DNA of 64,000 nucleotides, taken from positions 1-64,000 of the forward strand of contig JBEEGH010000013.1 in assembly GCA_041166745.1 (NCBI GenBank). Reading direction: 5' to 3'. The notes below the pieces were generated by a model. That model made no database searches and was not told the origin of the DNA. It was given only the letters and a program-made list of their open reading frames with translations. Source of the stretch: DASUCS01 sp041166745 (GTDB lineage Bacteria; Actinomycetota; Acidimicrobiia; Acidimicrobiales; JACDCH01). Numbering within the stretch: position 1 is the first letter of the stretch; each line of letters opens with the position of its first letter. A program made the translations under genes and the position numbers. This document shows, piece after piece, positions 48,749 through 57,061 of the stretch.

Positions 48749-50113
48749 ATGCGAGTCGAGCACGACACCATGGGCGAGGTCCTGGTCCCCGACGAGGCGA
48801 AGTGGGGTGCGCAAACGCAACGGGCGGTGGAGAACTTTCCGGTCTCGGGTGAGGCCATTGATCAGCGGTTGATCTCCGCCTTGGCGGCGATCAAAGGGGT
48901 CGGCGCCACGGTCAATGGCCGGCTCGGCGTGATCGACAAGGAGATGGCCAAGGCCATCCACGACGCGGCGTCAGAGATCAGCTTCGGGAAGTACGACGAC
49001 CAGTTTCCGATCGACGTGTTCCAGACGGGCTCGGGAACGTCGTCGAACATGAACATGAACGAGGTCATCGCGTCGCTCGCGTCTGAGCGGCTCGGCGCGC
49101 CGGTACACCCGAACGACCACGTGAACGCATCCCAGTCCTCCAACGACGTCTTCCCGTCAGCGATCCACCTCGCGGCCGTGCGCTTCGTGATGGTCGAGCT
49201 GCTGCCGTCGCTCGAACGCCTCGAGAAGGCGTTGCGCAAAAAGGCGAAGGAGTTCTCGTCGGTCGTGAAGTCTGGCCGCACGCATTTGATGGACGCGACG
49301 CCCGTCACCCTCGGACAGGAGTTCGGCGGCTATGCCACACAGGTGAAGGATGCCCGCGATCGCATCGAAGCCGCGCTGCCATCGGTGGGTGTGCTGCCGC
49401 TCGGTGGCACTGCGGTCGGCACGGGCATCAACGCGCCGAAGACGTTCGCGCGGTCGGTCATCAAGCGGTTGGCGGAGGACATGAACGCGCCGCTCTCGGA
49501 GGCGAAAGACCACTTCGCCGCGCAGGGAAGCCGTGACGCGCTCGTCGGGCTGTCCGGCGACTTGCGCGTGCTCGCGGTCGCGCTCACGAAGATCGCCAAC
49601 GACATCCGATGGATGGGCTCCGGTCCGCGCACGGGCCTGGCGGAGATCCGCATCCCCGATCTGCAGCCCGGGTCGTCGATTATGCCGGGAAAGGTCAACC
49701 CGGTCGTGTGCGAAGCCGTCACGCAGGTGGCCGCGCAGGTGATGGGCAACGACGCCACCGTCGCGTTCGCCGGATCGCAGGGCAACTTCGAGCTGAACGT
49801 GTATCTGCCGGTGATCGCGCGCAACCTGCTGCAGTCGATCCGGTTGCTCGCCAACGTGTCGCGGCTGTTTGCGGACAAGTGCATCGCCGGCATCGAGGCG
49901 AACGTCGAACGGCTCAAGGAGTTCGCGGAGTCGAGCCCGTCGATCGGAACCGCGCTCAACCCGTACATCGGCTACGACAAGGCCACAGAGCTCGTGAAGA
50001 AGTCGGCCAAGACCGGTCGTTCGATTCGCGAGCTTGCGCGCGAAGAAGGCCTGATGACCGACGAGGAGCTCGACCAGGCCCTCGATGTGCTCGGCATGAC
50101 GAAGGGCGGTTAG
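48749..50113 (+). CDS. fumC: Fumarate hydratase, class II
   Basis: 454 residues. The class II signature GSSIMPGKVNP is at 308-318, with the mobile Ser in the SS loop; SGRTHLMDATP (His179) and TGSGTSSNMNMNEVI (94-106) are the other active-site segments. It is the oxygen-stable homotetrameric TCA-cycle enzyme. It sits head-to-head with a class I fumarase, so the cell can make both isoforms from one 27-bp divergent region. The 3' end overlaps the thioredoxin-like gene on the other strand by 4 bp. Confidence 0.96.
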   Translation: MRVEHDTMGEVLVPDEAKWGAQTQRAVENFPVSGEAIDQRLISALAAIKGVGATVNGRLGVIDKEMAKAIHDAASEISFGKYDDQFPIDVFQTGSGTSSNMNMNEVIASLASERLGAPVHPNDHVNASQSSNDVFPSAIHLAAVRFVMVELLPSLERLEKALRKKAKEFSSVVKSGRTHLMDATPVTLGQEFGGYATQVKDARDRIEAALPSVGVLPLGGTAVGTGINAPKTFARSVIKRLAEDMNAPLSEAKDHFAAQGSRDALVGLSGDLRVLAVALTKIANDIRWMGSGPRTGLAEIRIPDLQPGSSIMPGKVNPVVCEAVTQVAAQVMGNDATVAFAGSQGNFELNVYLPVIARNLLQSIRLLANVSRLFADKCIAGIEANVERLKEFAESSPSIGTALNPYIGYDKATELVKKSAKTGRSIRELAREEGLMTDEELDQALDVLGMTKGG

Positions 50114-50598
50114 CCGAGGGCAGGAGTGCCCGGGTACGGGCGTGGAGCGCTCGGTCCCGGGATCGCCGGTTTCGACCAGTCGAGGATCGTCGCCAGTTCG
50201 CCGACCGCCTTGCGCCACGCGGGCGGGTCCCAGCCCTCCGCAACCGTTTCGACCTTGTTGGCCATGTTGACCACGACGAACGCGGGAAGCATCTCGAGGC
50301 CGAGCGCTTTCACGACTTCGCGGTCGGGGTCGACGAACGTGAGCAGATCGACTGCCCATGGGCCGAGGAATTCACGGGCTTCGTCGGCGCTCGAGGTTGC
50401 CAGCCAGCCGACGCGGACATCGGCGGCGGTGAACGAGGTGAGGATCCGGCCGGCTTCCTCGAGCAGCCATGCGCTCTCGTAGGTGAACGGGTCGAGCACC
50501 GCGAGAGCGAGCGGGAACAGCGTGACCCAATCGTCGATCCCTCGAGGCTCGCCGTTGAGCGGTGTGAGCACCAGGTCCGGCGGAGGATCGGTAGCCAT
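50110..50598 (-). CDS. Thioredoxin-fold protein without active-site cysteines
   Basis: 162 residues. PWAVDLLTFVDPDREVVKALGLEMLPAFVVVNMANKVETVAEGWDPPAWRKAVGELATIL has the thioredoxin-like helix, cis-Pro (LP-x-FVVV) and terminal strand, and AGRILTSFTAADVRVGWLATSSADEAREFLGPW covers the first half, but no CxxC is present. The C-terminal tail is Pro-rich. It may be a binding or regulatory domain rather than an oxidoreductase. Convergent and overlapping by 4 bp with fumC. Confidence 0.6.
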   Translation of the reverse strand: MATDPPPDLVLTPLNGEPRGIDDWVTLFPLALAVLDPFTYESAWLLEEAGRILTSFTAADVRVGWLATSSADEAREFLGPWAVDLLTFVDPDREVVKALGLEMLPAFVVVNMANKVETVAEGWDPPAWRKAVGELATILDWSKPAIPGPSAPRPYPGTPALG

Positions 50599-50684
50599 GT
50601 CGGCGGAGGAAGTTAGTCCATAGAACTCGCCCGACCAGCAGCCTGCGGCGGGAAGGAGCGAGTTCCATCGACCGCAGTAGCGTC

Positions 50685-51497
50685 GTGACCGTGCATCCGA
50701 TCGAGCGTCTGCGTTACGTCGCTCGGTCGTCCGGTGCGCCGCAGGAGGTGCTCGTTCGCGAGACGGCCGCGGCGCTGGCCGCCCTCGGTTTCGATCCTCC
50801 TGGCCTGGTCACGGCCTGCCGGCGCATCATCGACCGCCATCCGCTCTCGGGCCCGTTGTGGTGGCTCTCGGCGCGCGTTCTCACGGGTAATGACCCCATC
50901 GCCGAGGCGTGGAACGCGGCCGACGACATCACGGCCGACGACACCGGCGGGCTGCTGGCCTACGCCCTGCCCGACGATGCGATCGTGTGCGTGCTGGGCT
51001 GGCCCGACATCATCGGCGACGCGCTGCCGAGCCGAGGCGACATCGAGGTCCTGGTGGTCGACACGCTGGGCGAGGGCTCCGGACTCGTGCGCCGCCTGCT
51101 GCACGCCGACGTCGACGCCGCCGACGTTCCGATGGCGGGCCTCGGTGCCGCGGTCGCCGACGCCGACCTCGTGCTGCTGGAGGCGACCGCGATCGGGCCG
51201 TCGGGGTTCATCGGGGTGTCCGGATCCCGAGCGGCGGCCGCCACGGCGAAGCACGCGGGCGTGCCCGTGTGGCTCGTCGGCGGCGTCGGCCGTCTGATGC
51301 CGAAGCGGATGTGGGACGCGCTGTCCGGTCGGCTCGACACCATGGGAGAGACGTGGGAGCTCGACGACGAGCTCGTCCCCATCGACCTCGTCGATCGCCT
51401 CGCCACGCCGTTCGGGGTGCTCGACGTGGCCGACGCCCTCACCCGCATCGACTGCCCGATCGCGCCGGAACTGTTCAAGTCCGTCGATCCGCTCTGA
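50685..51497 (+). CDS. eIF-2B/ISOCOT-like protein
   Basis: 270 residues from a GTG at 50685. MTVHPIERLRYVARSSGAPQEVLVRETAAALAAL is a helical N-terminus; the C-terminal half (EVLVVDTLGEGSGLVRRLL, VADADLVLLEATAIGPSGFIGVSGSRAAAATAKHAGVPVWLVGGVGRLMP) resembles the Rossmann-like fold of eIF-2B/ribose-1,5-bisphosphate isomerase-type proteins: ADLVLLEATAIGPSG parallels their AD-x-x-x-GA-x-x-x-x-x-DG core. This branch is not a translation factor; it may act on a phosphosugar. Assignment by eye. A PPOX gene follows 42 bp downstream. Confidence 0.65.
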   Translation: MTVHPIERLRYVARSSGAPQEVLVRETAAALAALGFDPPGLVTACRRIIDRHPLSGPLWWLSARVLTGNDPIAEAWNAADDITADDTGGLLAYALPDDAIVCVLGWPDIIGDALPSRGDIEVLVVDTLGEGSGLVRRLLHADVDAADVPMAGLGAAVADADLVLLEATAIGPSGFIGVSGSRAAAATAKHAGVPVWLVGGVGRLMPKRMWDALSGRLDTMGETWELDDELVPIDLVDRLATPFGVLDVADALTRIDCPIAPELFKSVDPL

Positions 51498-51539
51498 TGC
51501 TGATGCTTGCTCCGAGCGCTTCGTTTACGGTCTGCGGCC

Positions 51540-52001
51540 ATGCCGAGCCGCCGTGAACTCGTCCGTATGTCCGACGAAGAGATCGATGCGTTCCTGCACG
51601 AGCGTCAGACGATGAGCGTCGCGACCTTCAACCACGACCAGACGATTCATCTCGTGGCCATGTGGTACGGGTTCTACGAAGGCCAGCCCGCGTTCGAGAC
51701 GTTCACGAAGTCGCAGAAGATCTTGAACCTTCGCCGCGACGACCGCATCTCGGTGATGGTCGAGGACGGCGACGCGTACGAGAAGCTGCGGGGCGTCGAG
51801 ATCGTCGGTCGCGGCGAGGTCATCGACGACAAGGACATCCTCCGCACGATCGCCGGCACGGTCGTACAGCGCTACATGGGCGTGTCGGAGGCCGACGCGG
51901 ATGCGGCCGCCGAAGTCCTCATGAACAAGCGGTCAGCGGTGGTCATTCATCCCGAGCGCATCGTGAGCTGGGATCACTCCAAGCTCGGCGGCACGTACTG
52001 A
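51540..52001 (+). CDS. PPOX-class FMN/F420 split-barrel oxidoreductase
   Basis: 153 residues from the ATG at 51540. RRELVRMSDEEIDAFLHERQTMSVATFNHDQTIHLVAMWYGFYEGQPAFETFTKSQKILNLRRDDRISVMVEDGDAYEKLRGVEIVGRGEVI shows the split-barrel pattern and F420 or FMN contacts of the pyridoxamine-oxidase-like superfamily; the second half (DILRTIAGTVVQRYMG) is helical. A reductase role with an unknown substrate is likely. Not part of an overlapping operon; the dienelactone hydrolase gene starts 24 bp later. Confidence 0.85.
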   Translation: MPSRRELVRMSDEEIDAFLHERQTMSVATFNHDQTIHLVAMWYGFYEGQPAFETFTKSQKILNLRRDDRISVMVEDGDAYEKLRGVEIVGRGEVIDDKDILRTIAGTVVQRYMGVSEADADAAAEVLMNKRSAVVIHPERIVSWDHSKLGGTY

Positions 52002-52025
52002 GCCTCGGGGGATAGCGTCCGCCTC

Positions 52026-52724
52026 ATGGGAGAGATGGTCGAATTCAAGAGCAATGGAGACACTGCTGGCGGCTACCTCGCGGTGCCCGCCAATGGATCC
52101 GGTCCCGGCGTGATCGTCGTGCAGGAGTGGTGGGGGCTCAATCCGCAGATGAAGGGGGTGGCCGACAAGCTCGCCGGTGAGGGCTTCGTGGCGCTCGCAC
52201 CCGACCTCTACCGCGGCGAGCTCGCGGGGCACGACGAGATGGACAAGGCCGGCCAGCTGATGACGACCCTGCCGATGGACCGGGCGGCCCGCGACATGAG
52301 CGGCGCCGTCGACTATCTCGCCGATCACGCCGCGGTGACCGGCGACGGCATGGGCGCGATCGGCTTCTGCATGGGCGGCGGACTCGTGTTGGTGCTCGGA
52401 TGCCTGCGGCCCGACAAGATCGCCGCCGTCGTGCCGTTCTACGGCGTCGTCGGCTTCGACGACGCCAACGCGCCGGATTGGTCGAAGCTCGAGGCGTCCG
52501 TCGAGGGCCACTACGCCGCGAAGGACGACTTCTTCCCGGCATCCAAGGCCCAGGCCCTGGAGCAAGGATTGCGGGGCCTCGGCAAGGACGCGACCGTCCA
52601 TGTGTATCCGGACACGGGTCACGCGTTCGCGAACGAGGACGACGCCCTTGGCACCTACGACGAGAAGGCGGCGGCCACCGCGTGGGAACGCGCGCTGAGC
52701 TTCCTGCGCTCGAAGCTTGGCTGA
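52026..52724 (+). CDS. Dienelactone hydrolase family protein
   Basis: 232 residues. The catalytic triad of this alpha/beta-hydrolase branch is visible as Cys115 in GAIGFCMGGGL, Asp167 or 168 in AAKDDFFP and His199 in DTGHAFAN; Glu34 in VQEWWGL is the residue that activates the Cys. The length is normal. Such enzymes open lactone or ester bonds, classically in chloroaromatic degradation, but related members have varied roles. The next gene starts with a TTG inside its last codons, so the two may be coupled. Confidence 0.92.
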   Translation: MGEMVEFKSNGDTAGGYLAVPANGSGPGVIVVQEWWGLNPQMKGVADKLAGEGFVALAPDLYRGELAGHDEMDKAGQLMTTLPMDRAARDMSGAVDYLADHAAVTGDGMGAIGFCMGGGLVLVLGCLRPDKIAAVVPFYGVVGFDDANAPDWSKLEASVEGHYAAKDDFFPASKAQALEQGLRGLGKDATVHVYPDTGHAFANEDDALGTYDEKAAATAWERALSFLRSKLG

Positions 52725-53901
52725 CGACCTGGTCACTCGCTACATCGAGCTCGGGCTGCGGCTCGGGCGATTGCTCGACGGCCTCGTCGACGCGTACTAC
52801 GGGCCGGCCGAGCTGAAGCAACGGGTCGACAACGAACCCACGCCTGATCCGGCCAAGCTGACGCAGGACGCGCGCCGCCTGATCGGCGATCTCGATGCGG
52901 GCGAGGGCGACCTCGACGCGCATCGACGGATTTGGCTTCGCGGCCAGGCGCGCGGATTGCTCGTGACGGCGGAGCGGTTCGCCGGTGAGACCATCGGGTT
53001 CCTGGATGAAGTCGAGCAGTGCTACGGCGTGCGCCCGACCCGCGTCGAGGACGACGAGATCGCCGCGGCGCACCGCCGCATCGACGCAGTGTTGCCGGGT
53101 AGCGGTCCGTTGGCCGATCGCCTCATCGCGTGGCGGGAGGCGCAGGCGGTGCCCACCGACAAATTGCAGCCTGCGATCAACTCGTTGGCCGACGATTTTC
53201 GCGAGCGCACCGATCGCCTCTTCGGACTGCCGGAAGGCGAGCACATCGACTTCGACCTCGTCACCAACGAGCCGTGGTCGGGCTTCAACTACTACCTCGG
53301 CGATCTGCACAGTCGCGTCGTGATCAACACGGACCTACCCGTGCTGTCGACCTCGCTTGGCCACCTCGTCGCGCATGAGGCCTACCCCGGCCATCACACC
53401 GAGCACAGTCGCAAGGAGGTCGGCCTGGTCCGCCGCCGCGGCTACGACGAGGAGACGATCTTTCTCGTCGGTACGCCGCAATGCCTGCTCGCCGAAGGGC
53501 TCGCCGACCTCGGGCTCGAGGTGATCGTGCCGGAGCGACGTCACGAGACGGTGGCGCAGCACCTTCGTGCTCTCGACATTCGGTACGACGCCGAGGTCGC
53601 GTCCGCCGTAGCGGAGGCCGGCGAGTTGTTGGGCAATGCCGTGCGCGGCAACGTCGCGCTGTTGCTTCACGTCGATGGCGCCTCCGAGGACGACGCGGTC
53701 GCGTACGCCGAACGGTGGGGCTTGCTGCCACACAACCGAGCTCAGAAGGTTGTCCAGTTCCAGACCGACCCCACGTGGCGGGCGTACATCTTCTGCTACA
53801 TCGATGGCCTGCGACTGTGCCGGCGCTACGTGTCCGGAGATCCCACGCGCTTCGAGCGCCTCATCACGGAGGCGTTGCTCCCGGAAGATCTCGCGGCGTG
53901 A
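52717..53901 (+). CDS. DUF885-like putative metallopeptidase
   Basis: 394 residues from a TTG at 52717, overlapping the hydrolase gene by 8 bp. The segment LGHLVAHEAYPGHHTEH places His220-Glu221 and His226/His227, similar to HEAxPGHH in DUF885 proteins and to the zinc-binding HExxH style, with a Gly-His continuation. LADLGLEVIVPERRHE supplies a downstream acidic residue. The rest is helical with FNYYLGDLHSRVVINTDLP. Peptidase activity is predicted by fold resemblance only. Its 3' end overlaps the Fae gene on the other strand by 38 bp. Confidence 0.7.
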   Translation: MADDLVTRYIELGLRLGRLLDGLVDAYYGPAELKQRVDNEPTPDPAKLTQDARRLIGDLDAGEGDLDAHRRIWLRGQARGLLVTAERFAGETIGFLDEVEQCYGVRPTRVEDDEIAAAHRRIDAVLPGSGPLADRLIAWREAQAVPTDKLQPAINSLADDFRERTDRLFGLPEGEHIDFDLVTNEPWSGFNYYLGDLHSRVVINTDLPVLSTSLGHLVAHEAYPGHHTEHSRKEVGLVRRRGYDEETIFLVGTPQCLLAEGLADLGLEVIVPERRHETVAQHLRALDIRYDAEVASAVAEAGELLGNAVRGNVALLLHVDGASEDDAVAYAERWGLLPHNRAQKVVQFQTDPTWRAYIFCYIDGLRLCRRYVSGDPTRFERLITEALLPEDLAA

Positions 53902-54373
53902 AGAAGGGGTTCCACACCTCGGCCCGACGCTCCTCGATGTCGGTCGCTGACGGCAGGCTCAGCTGACCCATCGCCAGCGCGGCGAGCGTTGCTTGCGCAT
54001 TGTTGGTGAACACGGCCTCGGCGTCGTCCGCCGCGGGATTGACCCATACCGCAGCGATGAGGACGTCCTCGATGTCGAACACGATCTCCTGCGCCACCGC
54101 CTCGGCGACGCCGGACGCAACTCCCGCCTGCGCCGGTCCCCACGTCATGTGCGCGTGCGTCTCTGACTCGATGCGCGCCTTGTTGACGAGCAGGGTGAAC
54201 GGTTTCACCGGCAACCCTGGGTGCAACACGACCACGAACGGTGCGTGTCCGTCGGTGGGCGTCGCGAGCGCAGTGGCCCACGCGGCCCCGACAGGACCAT
54301 CACGGGGACCGAGCACGGTGTTGACGTGCGCGGCGTTCGGCCCTTCACCCACGAACGACTCACCGAGCTGCAA
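53864..54373 (-). CDS. fae: Formaldehyde-activating enzyme (Fae) homologue
   Basis: 169 residues, overlapping the upstream oxygenase gene by 14 bp. MQLGESFVGEGPNAAHVNTVLG gives the Fae active-site His16, then PVGAAWATALATP, FVVVLHPGLPVKPFTLLVNKARIESE, HMTWGPAQAGVASGVAEAVAQEIV and LIAAVWVNPAADDAEAVFTNN, all Fae landmarks. Fae joins formaldehyde to tetrahydromethanopterin; homologues in organisms without that pathway may bind other C1 or folate-like molecules. The C-terminal tail is about 30 residues longer than the core. No other methanopterin-pathway gene is visible. Confidence 0.85.
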   Translation of the reverse strand: MQLGESFVGEGPNAAHVNTVLGPRDGPVGAAWATALATPTDGHAPFVVVLHPGLPVKPFTLLVNKARIESETHAHMTWGPAQAGVASGVAEAVAQEIVFDIEDVLIAAVWVNPAADDAEAVFTNNAQATLAALAMGQLSLPSATDIEERRAEVWNPFFTPRDLPGATPP

Positions 54374-55139
54374 GGGGTTCCGATCGTCCGTAGCGGATCT
54401 GCTTCAGCAGCTCTGACGACATCGTGTCGGGCTTGGTGTCGTAGCCGAAGAGCGCAACGTAACGGGGCCGCGTGCCCTCGACGGGGGACACCCGATGGAG
54501 CGAGTGGCGTCCCTCGAACAGCATGAGGGTGCCCGGAGTCATCGGCTCGACGACGACGTCGGGGGCGTCACCTCCGAGGACGGCCGCGACGGCCTCGTAA
54601 TTCTCCTCGCTCGGCGAGCGCATCAACGCGGCGTTCTCGAAGTCGCCGCCGCGCTCACTCGACTGAATGGCGAGCGACACCACGAAGTCGGTCTGGTCGA
54701 AGTGCCAGTCGAGTACGTCGCCTTCGATCATGACCGCGAGGTTGAGCGCTCCGATCGGGTCTGCGTAGCGGTACAGCGGCTCGCGTTCGAGGATCCGCGC
54801 GAGAAGCTCCAGCAGTTCGTCCGACTCGTACAGCGCGCGGACCAGCGAGTCAGCGGGGAACTGGTCGTAGCCGATCGTGTGCACCGACGAGCGTCCCCAT
54901 GTCACCCGCGGGTGTCCCTCCGGCCAGCCGTCGGCGGGTAGTTCCAGGTACGGCGTGCCTTGGACGTCCTGGTGGTAGGCCTCGGCGGCGAGGGTGTCGC
55001 ACTCGACGACCATCGCGTCGATCGATTCGGCCCGCACGAACCCGGGCAGCACGCTCACGCCCCGCTCGCGTAATTCGCGCTGGTACTGCTCGATGCCGGC
55101 ACGAGCGCCCTCGAGATCGACGAGGTCAGCCGTGCGCAT
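54360..55139 (-). CDS. Fe(II)/2-oxoglutarate-dependent oxygenase
   Basis: 259 residues. The iron ligands are His146 and Asp148 (LDWHFDQTDF) and His215 (GRHSLHRVSP), with Arg224/226 (EGTRPRYVAL) to bind 2-oxoglutarate. The scaffold resembles phytanoyl-CoA-dioxygenase-like or HalD/ArpA-type actinobacterial proteins. It hydroxylates or demethylates an unknown small substrate; N-demethylation by such enzymes gives formaldehyde, which would explain its 14-bp overlap with the fae gene (inference). Divergent from the propeller gene at 55164. Confidence 0.8.
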   Translation of the reverse strand: MRTADLVDLEGARAGIEQYQRELRERGVSVLPGFVRAESIDAMVVECDTLAAEAYHQDVQGTPYLELPADGWPEGHPRVTWGRSSVHTIGYDQFPADSLVRALYESDELLELLARILEREPLYRYADPIGALNLAVMIEGDVLDWHFDQTDFVVSLAIQSSERGGDFENAALMRSPSEENYEAVAAVLGGDAPDVVVEPMTPGTLMLFEGRHSLHRVSPVEGTRPRYVALFGYDTKPDTMSSELLKQIRYGRSEPLAAR

Positions 55140-55163
55140 TGGCTCACGCTAGATCGCGACGCG

Positions 55164-56096
55164 ATGCTGGATCTCGTGCGGGGGATCGTGGCGGCCATGG
55201 TTGTCGTAGTGGCGGTGTCGCCGACGTTCACCGAGCGGTCTGAGCAGACGCTCCCGTTCCTGTTCAACCAAGGCGTCGCTCGGGTCGACGGCGGCTGGGT
55301 CTTCTCGGGCACGGACTCGCCGATCCCCGGCACCGATGTGCTCGAACGGACTGATGACGAGCTCAACGTCATCGCGGTGCAGCCGCTGCCGATCCCGCCG
55401 GTGTACCGGAGCCAGGGCTACGACCACGTCGGCGACGTCGACGTCGAAGGTGGCGTTCTCTACGTTCCGTTCGAGCAGCCGAACTACGCCCTCGGTCATC
55501 AAGTCACTGCCCGTTATGACCCAGCGACGCTCGCGTTCATCGACGCCGTCGAGTTACCGCAACACGAGAACTCCTTCGTCACGGTCGACCCCTCGACGAT
55601 GACGGCGTACACGATGGATCACTTCGACGGCGACACCCTCCTGCGCTACGACGTGCAGGCCGGCTGGACCGCACTGGCGCCCCTTCAGCTCACGATGCAC
55701 CTGGTGCACACGCAGGGGGCCGATGTCGCCGACGGAGCCGTGTGGATCGCGACGTCCGACGACCACAACGGCGTGTACCGCGTGGATCTCTCGACCGGTG
55801 ACACCACGAGCGTCGGCACGCTCGGTCACCAGGGTCTCGAGGGCGAGGGCATCGACGCGACCGCCCTGCCTTCCGGTGCGTTCCACGCGATGATCAACGA
55901 TCCGCTCGGCCCTTTCGTGTTCTTCGGTCACTACGACCTGGAGGACGCGTCGACGGACACAACGTCGTCCTCGTCGTCCGACTCGGCGTCGTCCCCCCGG
56001 TTGCCCGCAACCGGCGGATGGGGATGGTCGTGGCCAGCAGGCGCTCTCCTCGGGATGTCGGGGTGCGCTTGGCGCCTGCGCGGACGGTCCTCGTAG
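55164..56096 (+). CDS. Exported beta-propeller protein with LPxTG-like sorting signal
   Basis: 310 residues from the ATG at 55164. An N-terminal hydrophobic segment (residues 3-19, DLVRGIVAAMVVVVAVS) is a signal peptide. The body is beta-rich with repeated YDHVGDVDVEGGVLYVPFEQPN-like and TRYDPATLAFI strands, like a small propeller. The C-terminus has a Ser/Asp linker, then LPATGGWGWSWPAGALLGMSGCAWRLRGRSS: LPATG, a hydrophobic helix and a basic tail, i.e. a sortase anchoring signal. No sortase gene is in the window. Role unknown; divergent from the 2OG oxygenase gene. Confidence 0.7.
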   Translation: MLDLVRGIVAAMVVVVAVSPTFTERSEQTLPFLFNQGVARVDGGWVFSGTDSPIPGTDVLERTDDELNVIAVQPLPIPPVYRSQGYDHVGDVDVEGGVLYVPFEQPNYALGHQVTARYDPATLAFIDAVELPQHENSFVTVDPSTMTAYTMDHFDGDTLLRYDVQAGWTALAPLQLTMHLVHTQGADVADGAVWIATSDDHNGVYRVDLSTGDTTSVGTLGHQGLEGEGIDATALPSGAFHAMINDPLGPFVFFGHYDLEDASTDTTSSSSSDSASSPRLPATGGWGWSWPAGALLGMSGCAWRLRGRSS

Positions 56097-56106
56097 CATC
56101 ACGACC

Positions 56107-57048
56107 ATGTCTGAGCGCTCACGAGAGCTTCCCCGCCGCTCCTGCCTGTCGGTTCCCGGTTCCAGCGAGAAGATGCTGGCGAAGGGTCCCACGATTCCCG
56201 CCGACATGACGTTCCTCGACCTCGAAGACGCGGTGTCGCCGCTCGAGAAGGAGGCGGCCCGCCCGAAGGTCGTCGAGGCGATCAAGACGCAGGACTGGGG
56301 CGATCGCGTGCTGTGCGTGCGCGTCAACGCGTGGGACACCGAGTGGACGGTGTTCGACGTGATCGAGGTCGTGGGCAATGCCGGCGAGCGCCTCGACGAG
56401 ATCATGCTCCCGAAGGTGCAATCCGCCGCCGAGGTCGTGGCCATGGATCTGCTCCTCACCCAAGTCGAGCAGAAGGCCGGCCTGCCGCGAGGCCACATCG
56501 GCATCGAGGCGCAGATCGAGACCGCCCGCGGCATCATCAACGTCGAGGAGATCTGCGCGGCCAGCCCGCGACTCGAGACCGTGATCCTCGGCCCCGTCGA
56601 CATGTCCGCTTCGATGGAGATGCCGAGCCTCGCGGGCGGACTCCAGATCCCGGAGTACCCCGGCGACTACTTCCACTACGTGTTCGTCAAGATCTTGATG
56701 GCGGGGCGGGCCAACGGACTGCAGGTCATCGACGGTCCGTACGTGAAGGTTCGCGATCCCGAGGGCTTCCGTGATTTCTGCATCCGCACCCAGATCCTGG
56801 GGTATGACGGCAAGTGGGCCCTGCACCCCGATCAGGTCACGATCCTCAACGAGGTCTTCTCCCCGAGTCAGGAGCAGTTCGACAAAGCGTGGGACGTGCT
56901 GGATGCGTACGAGAAGGCGACGACCGAAGGCGACCGCAAAGGCGCGGTCATGTTCGGCGACGAGATGATCGACGAGGCCTCGCGCAAAGTTGCGATCAAG
57001 CTCGTGAAGAAGGGCGAACGCAACAGGATGGTGCGCTCGAAGGGTTGA
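56107..57048 (+). CDS. HpcH/HpaI CoA-ester lyase (CitE/malyl-CoA lyase type)
   Basis: 313 residues. RRSCLSVPGSSEKMLAKGPTIPADMTFLDLEDAVSPLEKEAAR (residues 10-52) holds the conserved Arg and the metal-binding LEDAV; IEAQIETARGIINVEEI gives the second metal ligand Glu, and LGPVDMSASM the Asp. The fold and motifs are those of citryl-, malyl- or methylmalyl-CoA lyases, which cleave beta-hydroxyacyl-CoA to acetyl- or propionyl-CoA and a 2-oxoacid. Which substrate is used cannot be decided. It is followed after 13 bp by a glycosyltransferase gene on the same strand. Confidence 0.88.
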   Translation: MSERSRELPRRSCLSVPGSSEKMLAKGPTIPADMTFLDLEDAVSPLEKEAARPKVVEAIKTQDWGDRVLCVRVNAWDTEWTVFDVIEVVGNAGERLDEIMLPKVQSAAEVVAMDLLLTQVEQKAGLPRGHIGIEAQIETARGIINVEEICAASPRLETVILGPVDMSASMEMPSLAGGLQIPEYPGDYFHYVFVKILMAGRANGLQVIDGPYVKVRDPEGFRDFCIRTQILGYDGKWALHPDQVTILNEVFSPSQEQFDKAWDVLDAYEKATTEGDRKGAVMFGDEMIDEASRKVAIKLVKKGERNRMVRSKG

Positions 57049-57061
57049 CGCGGGGTCGCTC

